Shown: positions 16,007 through 25,140, counted from the stretch's first letter. The stretch is 64,000 nt of DNA from CAMCXT01 sp040403315 (GCA_040403315.1 JBBAKX010000007.1:1-64000); one strand, 5' to 3'. The notes: generated by a model from the letters alone, not told the origin. Made by a program: numbers and translations.

Positions 16007-16705
16007 TTAGTGCTTCACCACAATCTTACCTGTGAAAGTCGACTTCCCGTTTTGACGGATTGTATATAGATACAAACCTGATTTGAAATTGTTTGAAGGA
16101 ATTTCAACTTGACCGCTAGTTGCGTTCAGACTTGTGTTGTAAACTTTGCTGCCCAGCATATTGTATACTTCTAGAATCGCATTGTTTGAGTCGAACAAAT
16201 TCGCATAAGTGATTTTGAATTGGTCATTCGCCGGATTTGGTGATGCGCTGAAAAGAGCAGGGGCCTTGGCGTTATCGATTCCTACAGTAGCAGGATTGAA
16301 AACTGCATTCAGTACAATTGAGTCGTTCGGATTGTTTTCTAAGAAGAAAATGTATTGAATTGTAGCTTCTTCTTGAGCACCATTGTTTCTGTAATATCCA
16401 TGGAATTGGTCGATTACGCCATTGGGATCGGCAGTAAGAGGAGCCGGAGCAAGCGTAATCGCCGGACCATAACATTGTGCCCAGCAAAGAAAGTTAATCG
16501 AACCGCTAGGTACATATTGAACAGAACTTTTAACAAGAATGTCTTCAGCAGAGCTTCCAATGTTTCTGATGTCGCATCTAATTGCTAATGCATCCTGGAG
16601 AGGATCGTAATAATTGCCATAGGCGTTTTCTATTTGAAGGCTTTGGCTATATGCTGAAGTGAAGGCGCCGATAACAAATACTAATGCGAGTAAACGATTT
16701 TTCAT
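16007..16705 (-). CDS. Secreted protein with T9SS type A sorting domain
   Basis: A 232-residue protein with a signal peptide (hydrophobic core 4-17, cleavage near AYSQ at 21). The C-terminal about 80 residues form a type A T9SS sorting domain: SPNPANDQFKITY, then LEVYNMLGSKVYN, then SGLYLYTIRQNG and FTGKIVVKH. This directs export through the type IX system to the cell surface or medium. The central about 120 residues form a small beta-rich cargo domain with no recognised function; it includes paired Cys-containing FLCWAQCYG. A -7 box lies 16 bases upstream, and a strong terminator follows. Confidence 0.85.
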   Translation of the reverse strand: MKNRLLALVFVIGAFTSAYSQSLQIENAYGNYYDPLQDALAIRCDIRNIGSSAEDILVKSSVQYVPSGSINFLCWAQCYGPAITLAPAPLTADPNGVIDQFHGYYRNNGAQEEATIQYIFFLENNPNDSIVLNAVFNPATVGIDNAKAPALFSASPNPANDQFKITYANLFDSNNAILEVYNMLGSKVYNTSLNATSGQVEIPSNNFKSGLYLYTIRQNGKSTFTGKIVVKH

Positions 16706-16721
16706 GGGGTAAACTTTGACA

Positions 16722-16729
16722 CAAATATA
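16722..16729 (-). promoter_or_regulatory. Putative -7 box for leftward T9SS cargo gene
   Basis: The minus strand reads TATATTTG, matching TAnnTTTG, 16 bases before the ATG at 16705. No clear -33 TTTG is present at the right distance. Confidence 0.45.
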
Positions 16730-16949
16730 AACAAAGCTTCTATTGGTTGAAGAGAACGTTTTATCGGGTTTGTCGGTGAGAATAAATTAGGATAGTTTTA
16801 AAATAGTCATTTTATTGGGAAAGGGATAATTTCTATATCCGATACATATGTAATATAAGTTTTGTGAAAAAGGTAATTTCATGAATAGATAACACGCCAA
16901 AAATGATTTTTTGAAAATTTTCCGTTTTACGGTCGAAACATAAAAATGT

Positions 16950-16957
16950 TATATTTG
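16950..16957 (+). promoter_or_regulatory. Putative -7 box for secreted CGPC protein
   Basis: TATATTTG matches TAnnTTTG exactly and lies 43 bases before the ATG at 17001. The -33 position holds TTTTAC, a weak match. The leader would be about 35-40 bases. Confidence 0.5.
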
Positions 16958-17000
16958 TGAGCTAACATCACACAATCAGAATTCTTCAAAAAAAGTTTAC

Positions 17001-18755
17001 ATGAAAAGAATCATTACATCTTTACTTTCGCTTTGTATCGGATTCTCAGCATTTTCGCAATCACAGCGAATGGTGCTGATCGAAGAAGGTTCAAATGCTT
17101 CTTGCGGTCCTTGCGCTGCTCAGAATCCTGCATTCAAAACGCTTTTGGATGCGAACACTGCTAAAGTTGTTCCATTGAAATATCAGTGGTACTTCCCAGG
17201 TTATGATCCAATGCATGATCACAACCCAACCGAAGCTAACGGACGTTTCGATACTTACTACGCTCAGAACGGTGTTCCAACCGCAATGATCGATGGTACT
17301 ATTCCAACTTTTGGTGGAAATCCTTATGATGGAGCTCCTGCTGGCTTTACTCAAGCTTTGATTGATACTCGTTATTCAGTTCCTGCATCTTTCGATATTG
17401 ATCTTACTTACTCGCTTACTCCAGAAACGATTACCGTAACTGCTACAACAACTTGTACGCAAGCTGCTTCTGGTACTTTCAAACTTAGAATTGCTGTTGT
17501 AGAAAAGCAAATTTCGTTTGCTACAGCTCCAGGTTCGAACGGTGAGACAGATTTTTACAGTGTTATGAAGAAATTCCTTCCTAATGCTGATGGTGTAGCT
17601 ATGGCAGGTTCATATGCTGCTGGTGAAACTTTCACTACAACCCAAACTTGGGATCTTGCGAACATCTACGACATTAATGAAGTAGCTGTTGTTGCTTTCA
17701 TCCAGAACGATGCAAACAAAGAAGTTATGCAAGCTAAACTTGCTCAAGGTCTTCCTGTAACTCCAGCATTCAATACAGATGCTGTTGCTGCTAACATTAC
17801 CGGTGTTGATGGATTTAGCTGCGTGGGTGCTATTACTCCATCAGTTACCATTCAGAACTACGGATCTGCAGCGCTTACTTCTTTGAATGTAGGTTACGAG
17901 ATCAACGGTACAACTGGTTCAATTCCATGGACTGGTAATCTTGCTTTCTACGAAACTGCTGTTGTTAGTCTTGGTTCAATCAACTTTACTCCAGATGCGA
18001 GCAATATTTTGAATATCACGACTTCAAATCCAAACGGAAGTACAGATCAAAATACATCTAATGATGCAAAAGAAGTTGAAGTTGGTTTAGCTGGTTTTGC
18101 TTCTTTGAACATCACTGTTGAAATCAGAACAGATTACTACCCTGGAGAAACTAGCTGGGAAATCCGTGAAGACAATGGAACACTTGTAACTTCTCAAGCT
18201 TATGTTGCTGGAACTGCTGATCAATTTGGTGGTGGTGGCGCCGATGCGATTACAACTAAAACACACCAAGTTACACTTGCTACAAACAAGTGCTATTCTT
18301 TCAAAATGTTTGATAGCTTCGGCGACGGTATGGGCTACACAGGTGGTGTAACAACAGCTGCTCCTTTTGGTTATACAATTCTAAATTCAGGTGGTGGAAT
18401 TATCGTTCAAGAACAAGATGCTACTTTCAACTTTGGTGATGAAACAGAAAATGCTTTGAGAACAGATGAAACATCTTCTATCAACGATTTGAATGAATTC
18501 ACTTCTTTGAATGTATTCCCTAATCCAACTTCTAACTTTATCAATGTAGAAATCAGCCTTGAAAAGCCAGAAGTGGTTAATGTTGAGGTGATCGACATCC
18601 TTGGTCAGCGTGTTAAATTCGAACAATTTAACAATGTTGGAACAGGTGTAACTACAATGTCTTTGGGTGTTTCTAGTTTGGCTTCAGGTGTTTACACTAT
18701 CCGTGTAAGCTCTGATACTGCTGAATCTTTCAGAAAATTCACAGTTGCTAAGTAA
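17001..18755 (+). CDS. T9SS-secreted protein with N-terminal thioredoxin-like CGPC site
   Basis: A 584-residue exported protein. The signal peptide ends near AFSQ (20). Directly after it comes VLIEEGSNASCGPCAAQNPAF, with a CxxC at Cys35/Cys38 in a thioredoxin/Omp28-like context, then GVPTAMIDGT, which fits the cis-Pro loop of the fold. The middle is beta-rich with CARDB/Ig-like features. The C-terminus (about 500-584) is a T9SS type A domain: NVFPNPTSNFINV, IDILGQRV, LASGVYTIRV, RKFTVAK. Codon choice is strongly biased to GCT, ACT, GGT and CTT, suggesting high expression. It is followed by a strong terminator and a TlpA-type gene. It probably acts on thiols at the cell surface. Confidence 0.86.
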   Translation: MKRIITSLLSLCIGFSAFSQSQRMVLIEEGSNASCGPCAAQNPAFKTLLDANTAKVVPLKYQWYFPGYDPMHDHNPTEANGRFDTYYAQNGVPTAMIDGTIPTFGGNPYDGAPAGFTQALIDTRYSVPASFDIDLTYSLTPETITVTATTTCTQAASGTFKLRIAVVEKQISFATAPGSNGETDFYSVMKKFLPNADGVAMAGSYAAGETFTTTQTWDLANIYDINEVAVVAFIQNDANKEVMQAKLAQGLPVTPAFNTDAVAANITGVDGFSCVGAITPSVTIQNYGSAALTSLNVGYEINGTTGSIPWTGNLAFYETAVVSLGSINFTPDASNILNITTSNPNGSTDQNTSNDAKEVEVGLAGFASLNITVEIRTDYYPGETSWEIREDNGTLVTSQAYVAGTADQFGGGGADAITTKTHQVTLATNKCYSFKMFDSFGDGMGYTGGVTTAAPFGYTILNSGGGIIVQEQDATFNFGDETENALRTDETSSINDLNEFTSLNVFPNPTSNFINVEISLEKPEVVNVEVIDILGQRVKFEQFNNVGTGVTTMSLGVSSLASGVYTIRVSSDTAESFRKFTVAK

Positions 18756-18813
18756 TAATTTTTAGGCCTTTTCATTCATAGTGCTCTAGAGGCTTGAATT
18801 TTAATAATAAAAA

Positions 18814-18838
18814 CCGGGATCTTTATCCCGGTTTTTTT
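18814..18838 (+). terminator. Intrinsic terminator after T9SS CGPC gene
   Basis: CCGGGAT and ATCCCGG form a perfect seven-pair stem with a four-base loop CTTT, preceded by A-rich sequence and followed by seven T. It lies 59 bases past the stop at 18755. Confidence 0.88.
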
Positions 18839-18865
18839 AGTTTTACCAGCTCCTATTCGAAAAAC

Positions 18866-19381
18866 ATGAAATACATCATCGCATTACTTTTGTTGATTCC
18901 AACATTGAGTTCTGGCCAAGCAAAGGAAAAAGGCAGAGAATTCCCGATCACTCAGCTAAAAACCCTCGACGGTCGAACAATTTCTACAAGTGATTTTCAA
19001 AATGATGGAAAGCCTATTATTGTTTCCTTTTGGGCAACCTGGTGCAAGCCTTGTGTGAATGAACTCACCAATATGTCGGAGCTTTACGATGAGTGGAAAG
19101 AAAAAACAGGGGTTAAAATTATTGCTATTTCTATCGACGACGCGAGAAATATGACCAAGGTAGCTCCTTTCGTGAATGGCAAAGGTTGGGATTACGAGGT
19201 TTACCTTGATCCAAATTCTGATCTCAAGAGAGCATTAAATATCAATCTTATTCCACACACGTTTTTACTTAACGCCGACAAACAAATTGTTTGGCAACAC
19301 AACAGTTACACTGAAGGCGATGAACTAAAACTTTTTGAATTGGTGAAACAACTTTCAGAAGGAAAGACTATTGCTGAATAG
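18866..19381 (+). CDS. TlpA-type exported thioredoxin
   Basis: A 171-residue protein with a signal peptide (hydrophobic 3-12, cleavage near SSGQ at 18) and a thioredoxin fold of the TlpA/ResA group. The active site is FWATWCKPC (Cys60/Cys63), and the cis-Pro loop is NLIPHTFLLNAD. It should reduce disulfides on the periplasmic side. A frame extends up to 18794 but would start inside the terminator stem region, so the ATG at 18866 is chosen. It is followed three bases later by a DUF6029 gene, so the two are cotranscribed. Confidence 0.88.
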   Translation: MKYIIALLLLIPTLSSGQAKEKGREFPITQLKTLDGRTISTSDFQNDGKPIIVSFWATWCKPCVNELTNMSELYDEWKEKTGVKIIAISIDDARNMTKVAPFVNGKGWDYEVYLDPNSDLKRALNINLIPHTFLLNADKQIVWQHNSYTEGDELKLFELVKQLSEGKTIAE

Positions 19382-19384
19382 CCT

Positions 19385-21028
19385 ATGAAATCGTTGTTAA
19401 ATCTGCTTATTGCATTAGTTTTCTTTGCAGCTTTCCCTTCTAATTTTGCGGCTCAAAATATTCTTACCGACCAAGCTGAATTGCACGGAAATTTCCAGTT
19501 AGATGCTCAGTATTATAATGTTGACACTTTAATTGGAGCTCCTTTAGTTCCTGAAAAAATCCTTTCAAATGGTTTTATGAATCTTTGGTATACCAAAGGG
19601 AACTTTTCTGCAGGCATTCGCTATGAGAATTATTTGAATGTAATGCAAGGTTTCGATTCTAGGTACAAAGGGTCAGGGATTCCGTTTCGATTTGCAACTT
19701 ATTCAAACGACAAACTTGAGGCTACAGTAGGTAATTTCTATGAGCAATTTGGTGGAGGATTAATTCTTCGAGCATATGAAGAAAGAGGTCTAGGATTCGA
19801 TAATGTATTGGATGGGGCACGTGTTAAGTACGAACCAATTCCAGGTTTAATTGTAAAAGCTTTGGTAGCTCGTCAAAGGGCATTCTTTTCTTTGAGCCCA
19901 GGCATATTAAGAGGTGGAGATATCGAGTTAAACATAAACGATGCATTCTTCGCAGGAAAAGATTTTAAAACGCGAGTGGTCTTTGGTGCAAGTGCATTAA
20001 GTAGATTTCAAGACGATCAGGATCCTATCTACAATTTGCCAGAGAATGTTGCAGCTTTTGGAGGTCGTTTGAACATCATCAGAGGTAAATTCAATATCGC
20101 TGCCGAATATGGTTATAAAATCAATGATCCATCAGCGAGCAACAAGTTAATCTATCGCCCAGGGCAAGCTCTAAATCTATCGGCAACATATTCAACCAAA
20201 GGCTTTGGTTTGCTTGTCTCAGCTAAAAGACTTGATAATTTCGACTTCCGTTCCGATCGATCTGCTGCAGGAAATGCATATAATATCAACTTTTTACCTG
20301 CAGCAACTCGTCAACACACCTATAATCTTCCAGCCACCATCTATCCTTATGCGACCCAGCCGAATGGTGAAATTGGGTATCAAGTTGAGTTATCCTGGCG
20401 AATTAAAAAAGGGAGTTTGTTAGGAGGAAAGTATGGAACAGAAATAACCGTTAATGCTTCAGGTACAAATGGTCTTGATAAAACCATCGCTGCCAACGAT
20501 ACACTCGGCTACGAATCAGAATTTTTTAAGGTAGGAAAAGAAGTTTACTTCCGTGATTATCATCTAGAGATACATAAGAAATTTAATAAATCTTGGAAAT
20601 CAACATTGATGCTTTTGTATTGGGTATACAATAAAGATGTTGTTCAAGGGTTAAAGGGATTTGGAACCATTTACGCACCTATGGCAGTATTGGATGTTGC
20701 TTATAAAATCAATGATAAAAATACCATTCGGGTAGAAGCTCAATCGCTTCTTACTGAACAAGATGGAGGATCTTGGGCTATGGGCTTAATTGAATATACA
20801 TATTCGCCAAACTGGTTTGTAGCGGTAGTTGACCAATATAATTTCGGAAATAAATCTGAAGATCTTCGTCTACATTATTTAACCGGTAATGTTGGATACA
20901 TGAAGAAAGGCAATAGAATTATGATTGGTTACGGTCGTCAACGCGCAGGTATATTTTGTGTTGGAGGCGTTTGCAGAAATGTTCCAGCATCAAATGGATT
21001 AACAATCTCCATCCTTAGTAGCTTTTAA
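19385..21028 (+). CDS. DUF6029-type outer-membrane protein
   Basis: A 547-residue protein with a signal peptide (cleavage near FAAQ at 24). The mature part is rich in alternating hydrophobic and polar residues and aromatic pairs, as in a large outer-membrane beta-barrel, and ends with LTISILSSF, a terminal Phe typical of such proteins. I match it to DUF6029 from stretches such as ATVGNFYEQFGGGLILRAYE and GLGFDNVLDGARVKY. The function is unknown. It lies between the TlpA-type gene and the Omp28-like lipoprotein gene, so a role with exported thiol proteins is a reasonable inference. Confidence 0.8.
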   Translation: MKSLLNLLIALVFFAAFPSNFAAQNILTDQAELHGNFQLDAQYYNVDTLIGAPLVPEKILSNGFMNLWYTKGNFSAGIRYENYLNVMQGFDSRYKGSGIPFRFATYSNDKLEATVGNFYEQFGGGLILRAYEERGLGFDNVLDGARVKYEPIPGLIVKALVARQRAFFSLSPGILRGGDIELNINDAFFAGKDFKTRVVFGASALSRFQDDQDPIYNLPENVAAFGGRLNIIRGKFNIAAEYGYKINDPSASNKLIYRPGQALNLSATYSTKGFGLLVSAKRLDNFDFRSDRSAAGNAYNINFLPAATRQHTYNLPATIYPYATQPNGEIGYQVELSWRIKKGSLLGGKYGTEITVNASGTNGLDKTIAANDTLGYESEFFKVGKEVYFRDYHLEIHKKFNKSWKSTLMLLYWVYNKDVVQGLKGFGTIYAPMAVLDVAYKINDKNTIRVEAQSLLTEQDGGSWAMGLIEYTYSPNWFVAVVDQYNFGNKSEDLRLHYLTGNVGYMKKGNRIMIGYGRQRAGIFCVGGVCRNVPASNGLTISILSSF

Positions 21029-21054
21029 AAGTTTAACTTAGTATTTCGAAAAAG

Positions 21055-21909
21055 ATGAAAACAAAAGCAATTCTAGGAATACTTTTAATTGCCTCAATTT
21101 TTGCAGGTTGCGATAAAATCGAAGGTCCTTATGCCAATGGTGGAGGAACAAATGATACTACGAACACTGGTTATTTCAGGAAAGTGCTCGTAGAAGATTA
21201 CACAGGGCATAAATGTGGTAATTGCCCTGAAGCTGCGGAAGCTTTAAAGCAATTAGAAGGTCAATACGGTGAAAAAATAGTAGCTATGGGCGTTCATGCT
21301 GGCTTTTTTGCAGAGCCCAATGCAGGTGGTTTGTTTATTTACGATTTCAGAACTCTGTCTGGAACAGAACTAGATCAGTATTTTGGTAATTCGAATGCTG
21401 GTCTCCCTAATGGTTTGATCAACAGAAAATATTACGACTCAAATCCAATTGTAAATTTTACTGCTTGGGGCTCAAAGGTGAATGAGGTTATCAATACTCC
21501 TGCAGATGCTTGGATTACGATAGAACCTGCATACAACTATGCTTCTAGAGCCATTAGCATTGACGTGAACACGAAAATCTTATTGGACATAACAGATTCG
21601 TTACAACTAGCCATTTACATTACCGAAGATAGCATTGTTAAACCACAAGCTGATTATTCATTGCCTTCACCTGATCAGTATATTCTAGAATATGTGCATC
21701 GCCATGTATTTAGAGGAAGTGTTATTGGTACTTGGGGAAGTCCTCTTACTGTTGGCAGTTTCTTTAACGCCGGACAAGAATTCAATAGCCAATTCAATTA
21801 CTCTTTACCGTCTGAATGGGTTGCTGAGCGTATTCATTTAGTTGCGGTCGTTTACAAGGCTTCAACTAAGGAAGTCTTACAGGCAGAAGAAGTACATTTA
21901 ATAGAATGA
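21055..21909 (+). CDS. Omp28-like thioredoxin-fold lipoprotein
   Basis: A 284-residue lipoprotein; the lipobox is IFAGC with the lipidated Cys at 19, followed by a flexible Gly/Thr-rich linker. The Omp28-related domain begins VLVEDYTGHKCGNCPEAAEAL, with a CxxC at Cys54/Cys57, then VGVHAGFF-like and GLPNGLINRK, the family's conserved LPxGxInR loop. Omp28 is a Porphyromonas surface antigen; the molecular role is not known, but the fold and CxxC suggest redox chemistry. It sits 26 bases after the DUF6029 gene and overlaps the next gene by four bases. Confidence 0.85.
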   Translation: MKTKAILGILLIASIFAGCDKIEGPYANGGGTNDTTNTGYFRKVLVEDYTGHKCGNCPEAAEALKQLEGQYGEKIVAMGVHAGFFAEPNAGGLFIYDFRTLSGTELDQYFGNSNAGLPNGLINRKYYDSNPIVNFTAWGSKVNEVINTPADAWITIEPAYNYASRAISIDVNTKILLDITDSLQLAIYITEDSIVKPQADYSLPSPDQYILEYVHRHVFRGSVIGTWGSPLTVGSFFNAGQEFNSQFNYSLPSEWVAERIHLVAVVYKASTKEVLQAEEVHLIE

Positions 21910-22544
21910 CCTTTTCTATGAGATATTTTTCAGCCCGGTTCCTTTTGGTTTCCGGGTTTTTCTTTGTGGTTCAGATTGTTACATATGCGCAAAAGTTTGA
22001 TGCAGGTGCAATTTTAGGCCTTAATACAAGTCAAGTAACAGGCGACAATTTTGCTGGCTACAATCAACCCGGCGTGATTGCTGGTTTTTGGGTTTCTCGG
22101 TCAATTGGAGATCGCGCTAAGTTGGTTATGGAAATGGAGTATTTGCCGAAAGGGAGCAAAAAAAATCCTAAGCCTACTGATTTTAATTTTCAATTCTACC
22201 GACTTAGACTTCATTATGTTGAAGTTCCTCTTATTTTCCAATACCGAATCAACAAGCATTTTAGCCTTGAAACTGGATTGTCATATGGAGCCCTTGTTGG
22301 TGTTTATGAAGCTGATGAAAATGGTGAACTCATAGGAAATTATGCTCCTCAAGAACAATTTAAACGTTCCGACATTTCTTTTAATGCTGGGATTAACTGG
22401 TTGATAGATGAAAAATGGGCATTTAATGTCCGATCCATCAATAGTATTTTTCCAGTAAGGGATTTTCCTAATAAGGTTATAACCTTTCTAAATCGTGGTC
22501 AGTATTCTAACTGTGTAATGGGAAGGTTGCTCTATAAGTTTTGA
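21906..22544 (+). CDS. PorT-family small outer-membrane beta-barrel
   Basis: A 212-residue protein with a signal peptide (cleavage near TYAQ at 29) and an eight-strand-type barrel pattern: GAILGLNTSQVTGDN, VMEMEYLPKG, YVEVPLIFQYRINKHFSLETGLSYG, and a C-terminal LLYKF ending in Phe. This is the general PorT/OMP_b-brl_2 architecture. I do not see the features expected of the true T9SS component PorT, so I leave the name open. Its ATG overlaps the TGA of the Omp28-like gene, and ubiX begins one base after its stop. Confidence 0.8.
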   Translation: MTFSMRYFSARFLLVSGFFFVVQIVTYAQKFDAGAILGLNTSQVTGDNFAGYNQPGVIAGFWVSRSIGDRAKLVMEMEYLPKGSKKNPKPTDFNFQFYRLRLHYVEVPLIFQYRINKHFSLETGLSYGALVGVYEADENGELIGNYAPQEQFKRSDISFNAGINWLIDEKWAFNVRSINSIFPVRDFPNKVITFLNRGQYSNCVMGRLLYKF

Positions 22545-22545
22545 T

Positions 22546-23121
22546 ATGAGAAAGAAGAAGGTAGTAGTTGGAATAACAGGTGCTTCAGGTTCGGTATATG
22601 CTCAAGTGTTGATAGAAAAATTACTGTCGATTCAAGATCAAATTGATCAGGTAGGTTTGGTACTATCCTCAAACGCGCGTGATGTTTGGGAATACGAACT
22701 TCAAAATAAGGATTACGAAAATCTCCCATGGAAGATTTGGGGAAAGGATGATTTCTTTGCTCCATTTGCATCTGGCTCAGCTGGATTCGATACAATGATC
22801 ATTTGCCCTTGTTCTATGGGGACGCTCGGTCGTATATCTACAGGACTCTCCGATGATCTTATTACAAGATCTGCTGATGTGATTCTGAAGGAAAGAAGAA
22901 AGCTCATCTGTGTGCTTCGCGATACGCCTTATAGCCTTATTCATATTCGAAACATGGCAACAATAACAGAAGCTGGTGGGATTATCTGTCCGGCTAGTCC
23001 ATCGTTTTATAGTAGGCCAACCGACTTTAAAGAACTTGCTGCAACAGTAGTTGATCGCGTGCTAGATTTAGCGGGATTTGAAATAAAAACTAGTCGTTGG
23101 CAGACGGATTCTAGTCTTTAA
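22546..23121 (+). CDS. ubiX: Flavin prenyltransferase UbiX
   Basis: UbiX attaches a dimethylallyl group to FMN to make the prenylated flavin used by UbiD-type decarboxylases. The 191-residue length fits. Family motifs are GITGASGSVYA (FMN phosphate loop), ASGSAGFDTMIICPCSMGTLGRI (active site), SDDLITRSADVILKERRKL and RDTPYSLIHIRNM. No ubiD lies in the window. The gene is last in the tandem run beginning with TlpA, which may simply reflect compact packing. Its 3' end overlaps the convergent queG by 11 bases. Confidence 0.93.
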   Translation: MRKKKVVVGITGASGSVYAQVLIEKLLSIQDQIDQVGLVLSSNARDVWEYELQNKDYENLPWKIWGKDDFFAPFASGSAGFDTMIICPCSMGTLGRISTGLSDDLITRSADVILKERRKLICVLRDTPYSLIHIRNMATITEAGGIICPASPSFYSRPTDFKELAATVVDRVLDLAGFEIKTSRWQTDSSL

Positions 23122-24046
23122 GGAAATCAATATTTCTCTTTAACCCGTGCAGCCCAGTTCGGTTTACTGCCGACTTCGGAAATACCTTCTTAAAAACATC
23201 GTCGGTTAATTCAATCCAATCTGTTTTGGTCATATTTAGCATCTCATCCATCGGTTTGAAGGAAGGTTCATCATGCATTTTTGCGAATCTGTTCCATGGG
23301 CAAACCTGTTGACAAATGTCGCATCCAAACATCCAATGATCGAATTTTCCTTTCATTGATTCGGGTAATGCCTCTTTCAGTTCAATTGTAAAATAAGAAA
23401 TGCATTTGCTTCCATCTACCTGATAAGGTGTTATTGCATCAGTCGGACATGCATCAATACATCTAGTGCAACTGCCACAGTAATCCTTGATAGGGCCATC
23501 ATCGACTAACTGGAGATCTACAATTAGTTCAGCAATAAAGAACCATGAACCAGCTTCACGGGTAATTAGATTGGTGTTTTTCCCCATCCAACCTAATCCA
23601 GATTTAACAGCCCAGGCCTTGTCCATAACTGGGGCGGAATCAACAAAAACACGTCCATCGATCTCTCCAATCTCAGCCTCCAATCTTGATTTCAAGTCGA
23701 AAAGTTTGTCTTTAATCACAAAGTGATAATCTGTTCCATAAGCATAGCTTGATATTTTTGGAGCCTCTGGATCTTTTTGTTTTTCTGGATTATGATAGTT
23801 GAATAATAGTGAAACGACTGATTTAGCTCCAGGGACCAATAGCCTAGGATCAATTCTTTTGTCAAATTGGTTTTCCATGTACTGCATTTTTCCATGCAAT
23901 CCACGATTTAGCCAAGTTTCTAATCTTCTTGCCTCTTCTTGAAGCTGATCGGCTTGTGAAATGCCACAGTACATAAAGCCCAATTCGCCTGCTATACGCT
24001 TCACTGTAGCGGTATTTTGTTTAGCGACTAAGTCTTTGGATGTCAT
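23111..24046 (-). CDS. queG: Epoxyqueuosine reductase QueG
   Basis: QueG reduces epoxyqueuosine to queuosine in tRNA anticodons using cobalamin and two [4Fe-4S] clusters. The 311-residue length is normal. Cluster ligands are visible in CGSCTRCIDACPTDAI and CDICQQVCPWN; the N-terminal part has YGTDYHFVIKDKL and VDSAPVMDKAWA with the conserved catalytic Asp, and GLGWMGKNTNLI. It lies 21 bases downstream of ruvB on the same strand and should share its promoter. Confidence 0.94.
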   Translation of the reverse strand: MTSKDLVAKQNTATVKRIAGELGFMYCGISQADQLQEEARRLETWLNRGLHGKMQYMENQFDKRIDPRLLVPGAKSVVSLLFNYHNPEKQKDPEAPKISSYAYGTDYHFVIKDKLFDLKSRLEAEIGEIDGRVFVDSAPVMDKAWAVKSGLGWMGKNTNLITREAGSWFFIAELIVDLQLVDDGPIKDYCGSCTRCIDACPTDAITPYQVDGSKCISYFTIELKEALPESMKGKFDHWMFGCDICQQVCPWNRFAKMHDEPSFKPMDEMLNMTKTDWIELTDDVFKKVFPKSAVNRTGLHGLKRNIDFLKD

Positions 24047-24067
24047 CTTAAAATGATCATAACTTGG

Positions 24068-25099
24068 CTACACATCGCCGAATAGTCCACCTTGTCGTCC
24101 TTGACGGATCAACCCCAAATGTTTGTAAGCAAGCTCAGTAACCTCTCTACCTCTTGGAGTTCTAACAATAAATCCCTCTTGAATCAGAAAGGGCTCATAT
24201 ACCTCTTCAATTGTTTCAGGATCTTCGCCACAAGCAGTAGCAATTGTATTTACACCAACGGGACCACCTTTGAATTTTTGGATAATTGTTGTTAAAATTC
24301 TGTTGTCCATTTCATCGAGCCCGTAGCGATCTACATTAAGAGCATCGAGTGCCATATGTGTTATTTCTTTGGTAATTGATCCGTCTCCTTTTACCATCGC
24401 AAAGTCGCGCACACGTCTTAAAAGGGCATTTGCTATTCTTGGGGTCCCACGACTTCTTCCAGCAATTTCTCTTGCTGCATCATCTTTGATGATCATTTTT
24501 AAAATCTTTGATGATCGTCGAATAATTCTGGTTAGCAAAGCTGCATCATAGTAAGCCAACCTAGCATTTATCCCAAATCGTGCTCTTAACGGTGATGTTA
24601 AAAGTCCAGATCTTGTTGTTGCCCCAATGAGAGTAAATGGATTTAAATTGATTTGAATAGCCCTTGCATTGGGTCCACTTTCGATCAAAATATCAATGCG
24701 ATAATCTTCCATTGCAGAGTAAAGGTATTCCTCAACAACAGGACTCAAACGATGAATTTCATCTATAAATAAAACATCATTAGGCTCAAGGTTGGTAAGT
24801 AAGCCAGCTAAATCACCTGGTTTGTCGAGAACAGGGCCTGAGGTAACTTTAAAACCTACGCCAAGTTCATTTGCTATAATATTTGCAAGCGTTGTTTTGC
24901 CTAATCCAGGAGGGCCGTGAAGAAGCACATGATCCAATGCTTCTTCTCGCATCCTTGCAGCCTCTACAAAGATTCGTAAATTTTCTAGCACTTGGCTTTG
25001 TCCTGTAAAGTCTTCAAAACTTGCGGGCCTTAAGACCTTTTCGAACTCCCGCTCCTTTGGACTTAGGTTAGAATCTTCTGGATCCAGATTTGGGTTCAT
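24068..25099 (-). CDS. ruvB: Holliday junction branch-migration ATPase RuvB
   Basis: RuvB is the AAA+ motor that with RuvA drives branch migration in homologous recombination. The 343-residue length fits. Motifs in order: RPASFEDFTGQ (N-terminus), Walker A GPPGLGKTT, Walker B LFIDEIHRL, sensor 1 GATTRSGLLT with the arginine-finger stretch, SRGTPRIANALLRRVRDFA (sensor 2), and a winged-helix C-terminus ending RTPRGREVTELAYKHLG. It is followed by queG; a well-placed promoter lies upstream and the act-cox terminator lies beyond that. Confidence 0.96.
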   Translation of the reverse strand: MNPNLDPEDSNLSPKEREFEKVLRPASFEDFTGQSQVLENLRIFVEAARMREEALDHVLLHGPPGLGKTTLANIIANELGVGFKVTSGPVLDKPGDLAGLLTNLEPNDVLFIDEIHRLSPVVEEYLYSAMEDYRIDILIESGPNARAIQINLNPFTLIGATTRSGLLTSPLRARFGINARLAYYDAALLTRIIRRSSKILKMIIKDDAAREIAGRSRGTPRIANALLRRVRDFAMVKGDGSITKEITHMALDALNVDRYGLDEMDNRILTTIIQKFKGGPVGVNTIATACGEDPETIEEVYEPFLIQEGFIVRTPRGREVTELAYKHLGLIRQGRQGGLFGDV

Positions 25100-25105
25100 G
25101 GTCTA

Positions 25106-25136
25106 CAAATGTATTCACAAGAATCGACTTGATAAA
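25106..25136 (-). promoter_or_regulatory. Promoter of ruvB-queG
   Basis: On the minus strand TTTA (25133-25136, one mismatch to TTTG), 19 bases, then TACATTTG (25106-25113), an exact -7 box. Transcription would start close to the ruvB ATG at 25099, so the leader is at most a few bases. Confidence 0.6.
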
Positions 25137-25140
25137 AATA

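Larger units (their letters stand above)
16706..17000. other. Divergent intergenic region between two T9SS cargo genes
   Basis: This 295-base AT-rich gap holds a promoter at each end and nothing else that I can support. I see no tRNA, no open frame of note and no repeat. The middle part has runs of A and T, such as TTTTTTGAAAATTTT at about 16909, that may act as upstream promoter elements. Confidence 0.5.

Noticed and set aside
21906..22544. Naming the small barrel as the T9SS component PorT
   Set aside because: Only the general barrel architecture matches; specific PorT features are not seen and the neighbour is ubiX, so the family-level name is safer.
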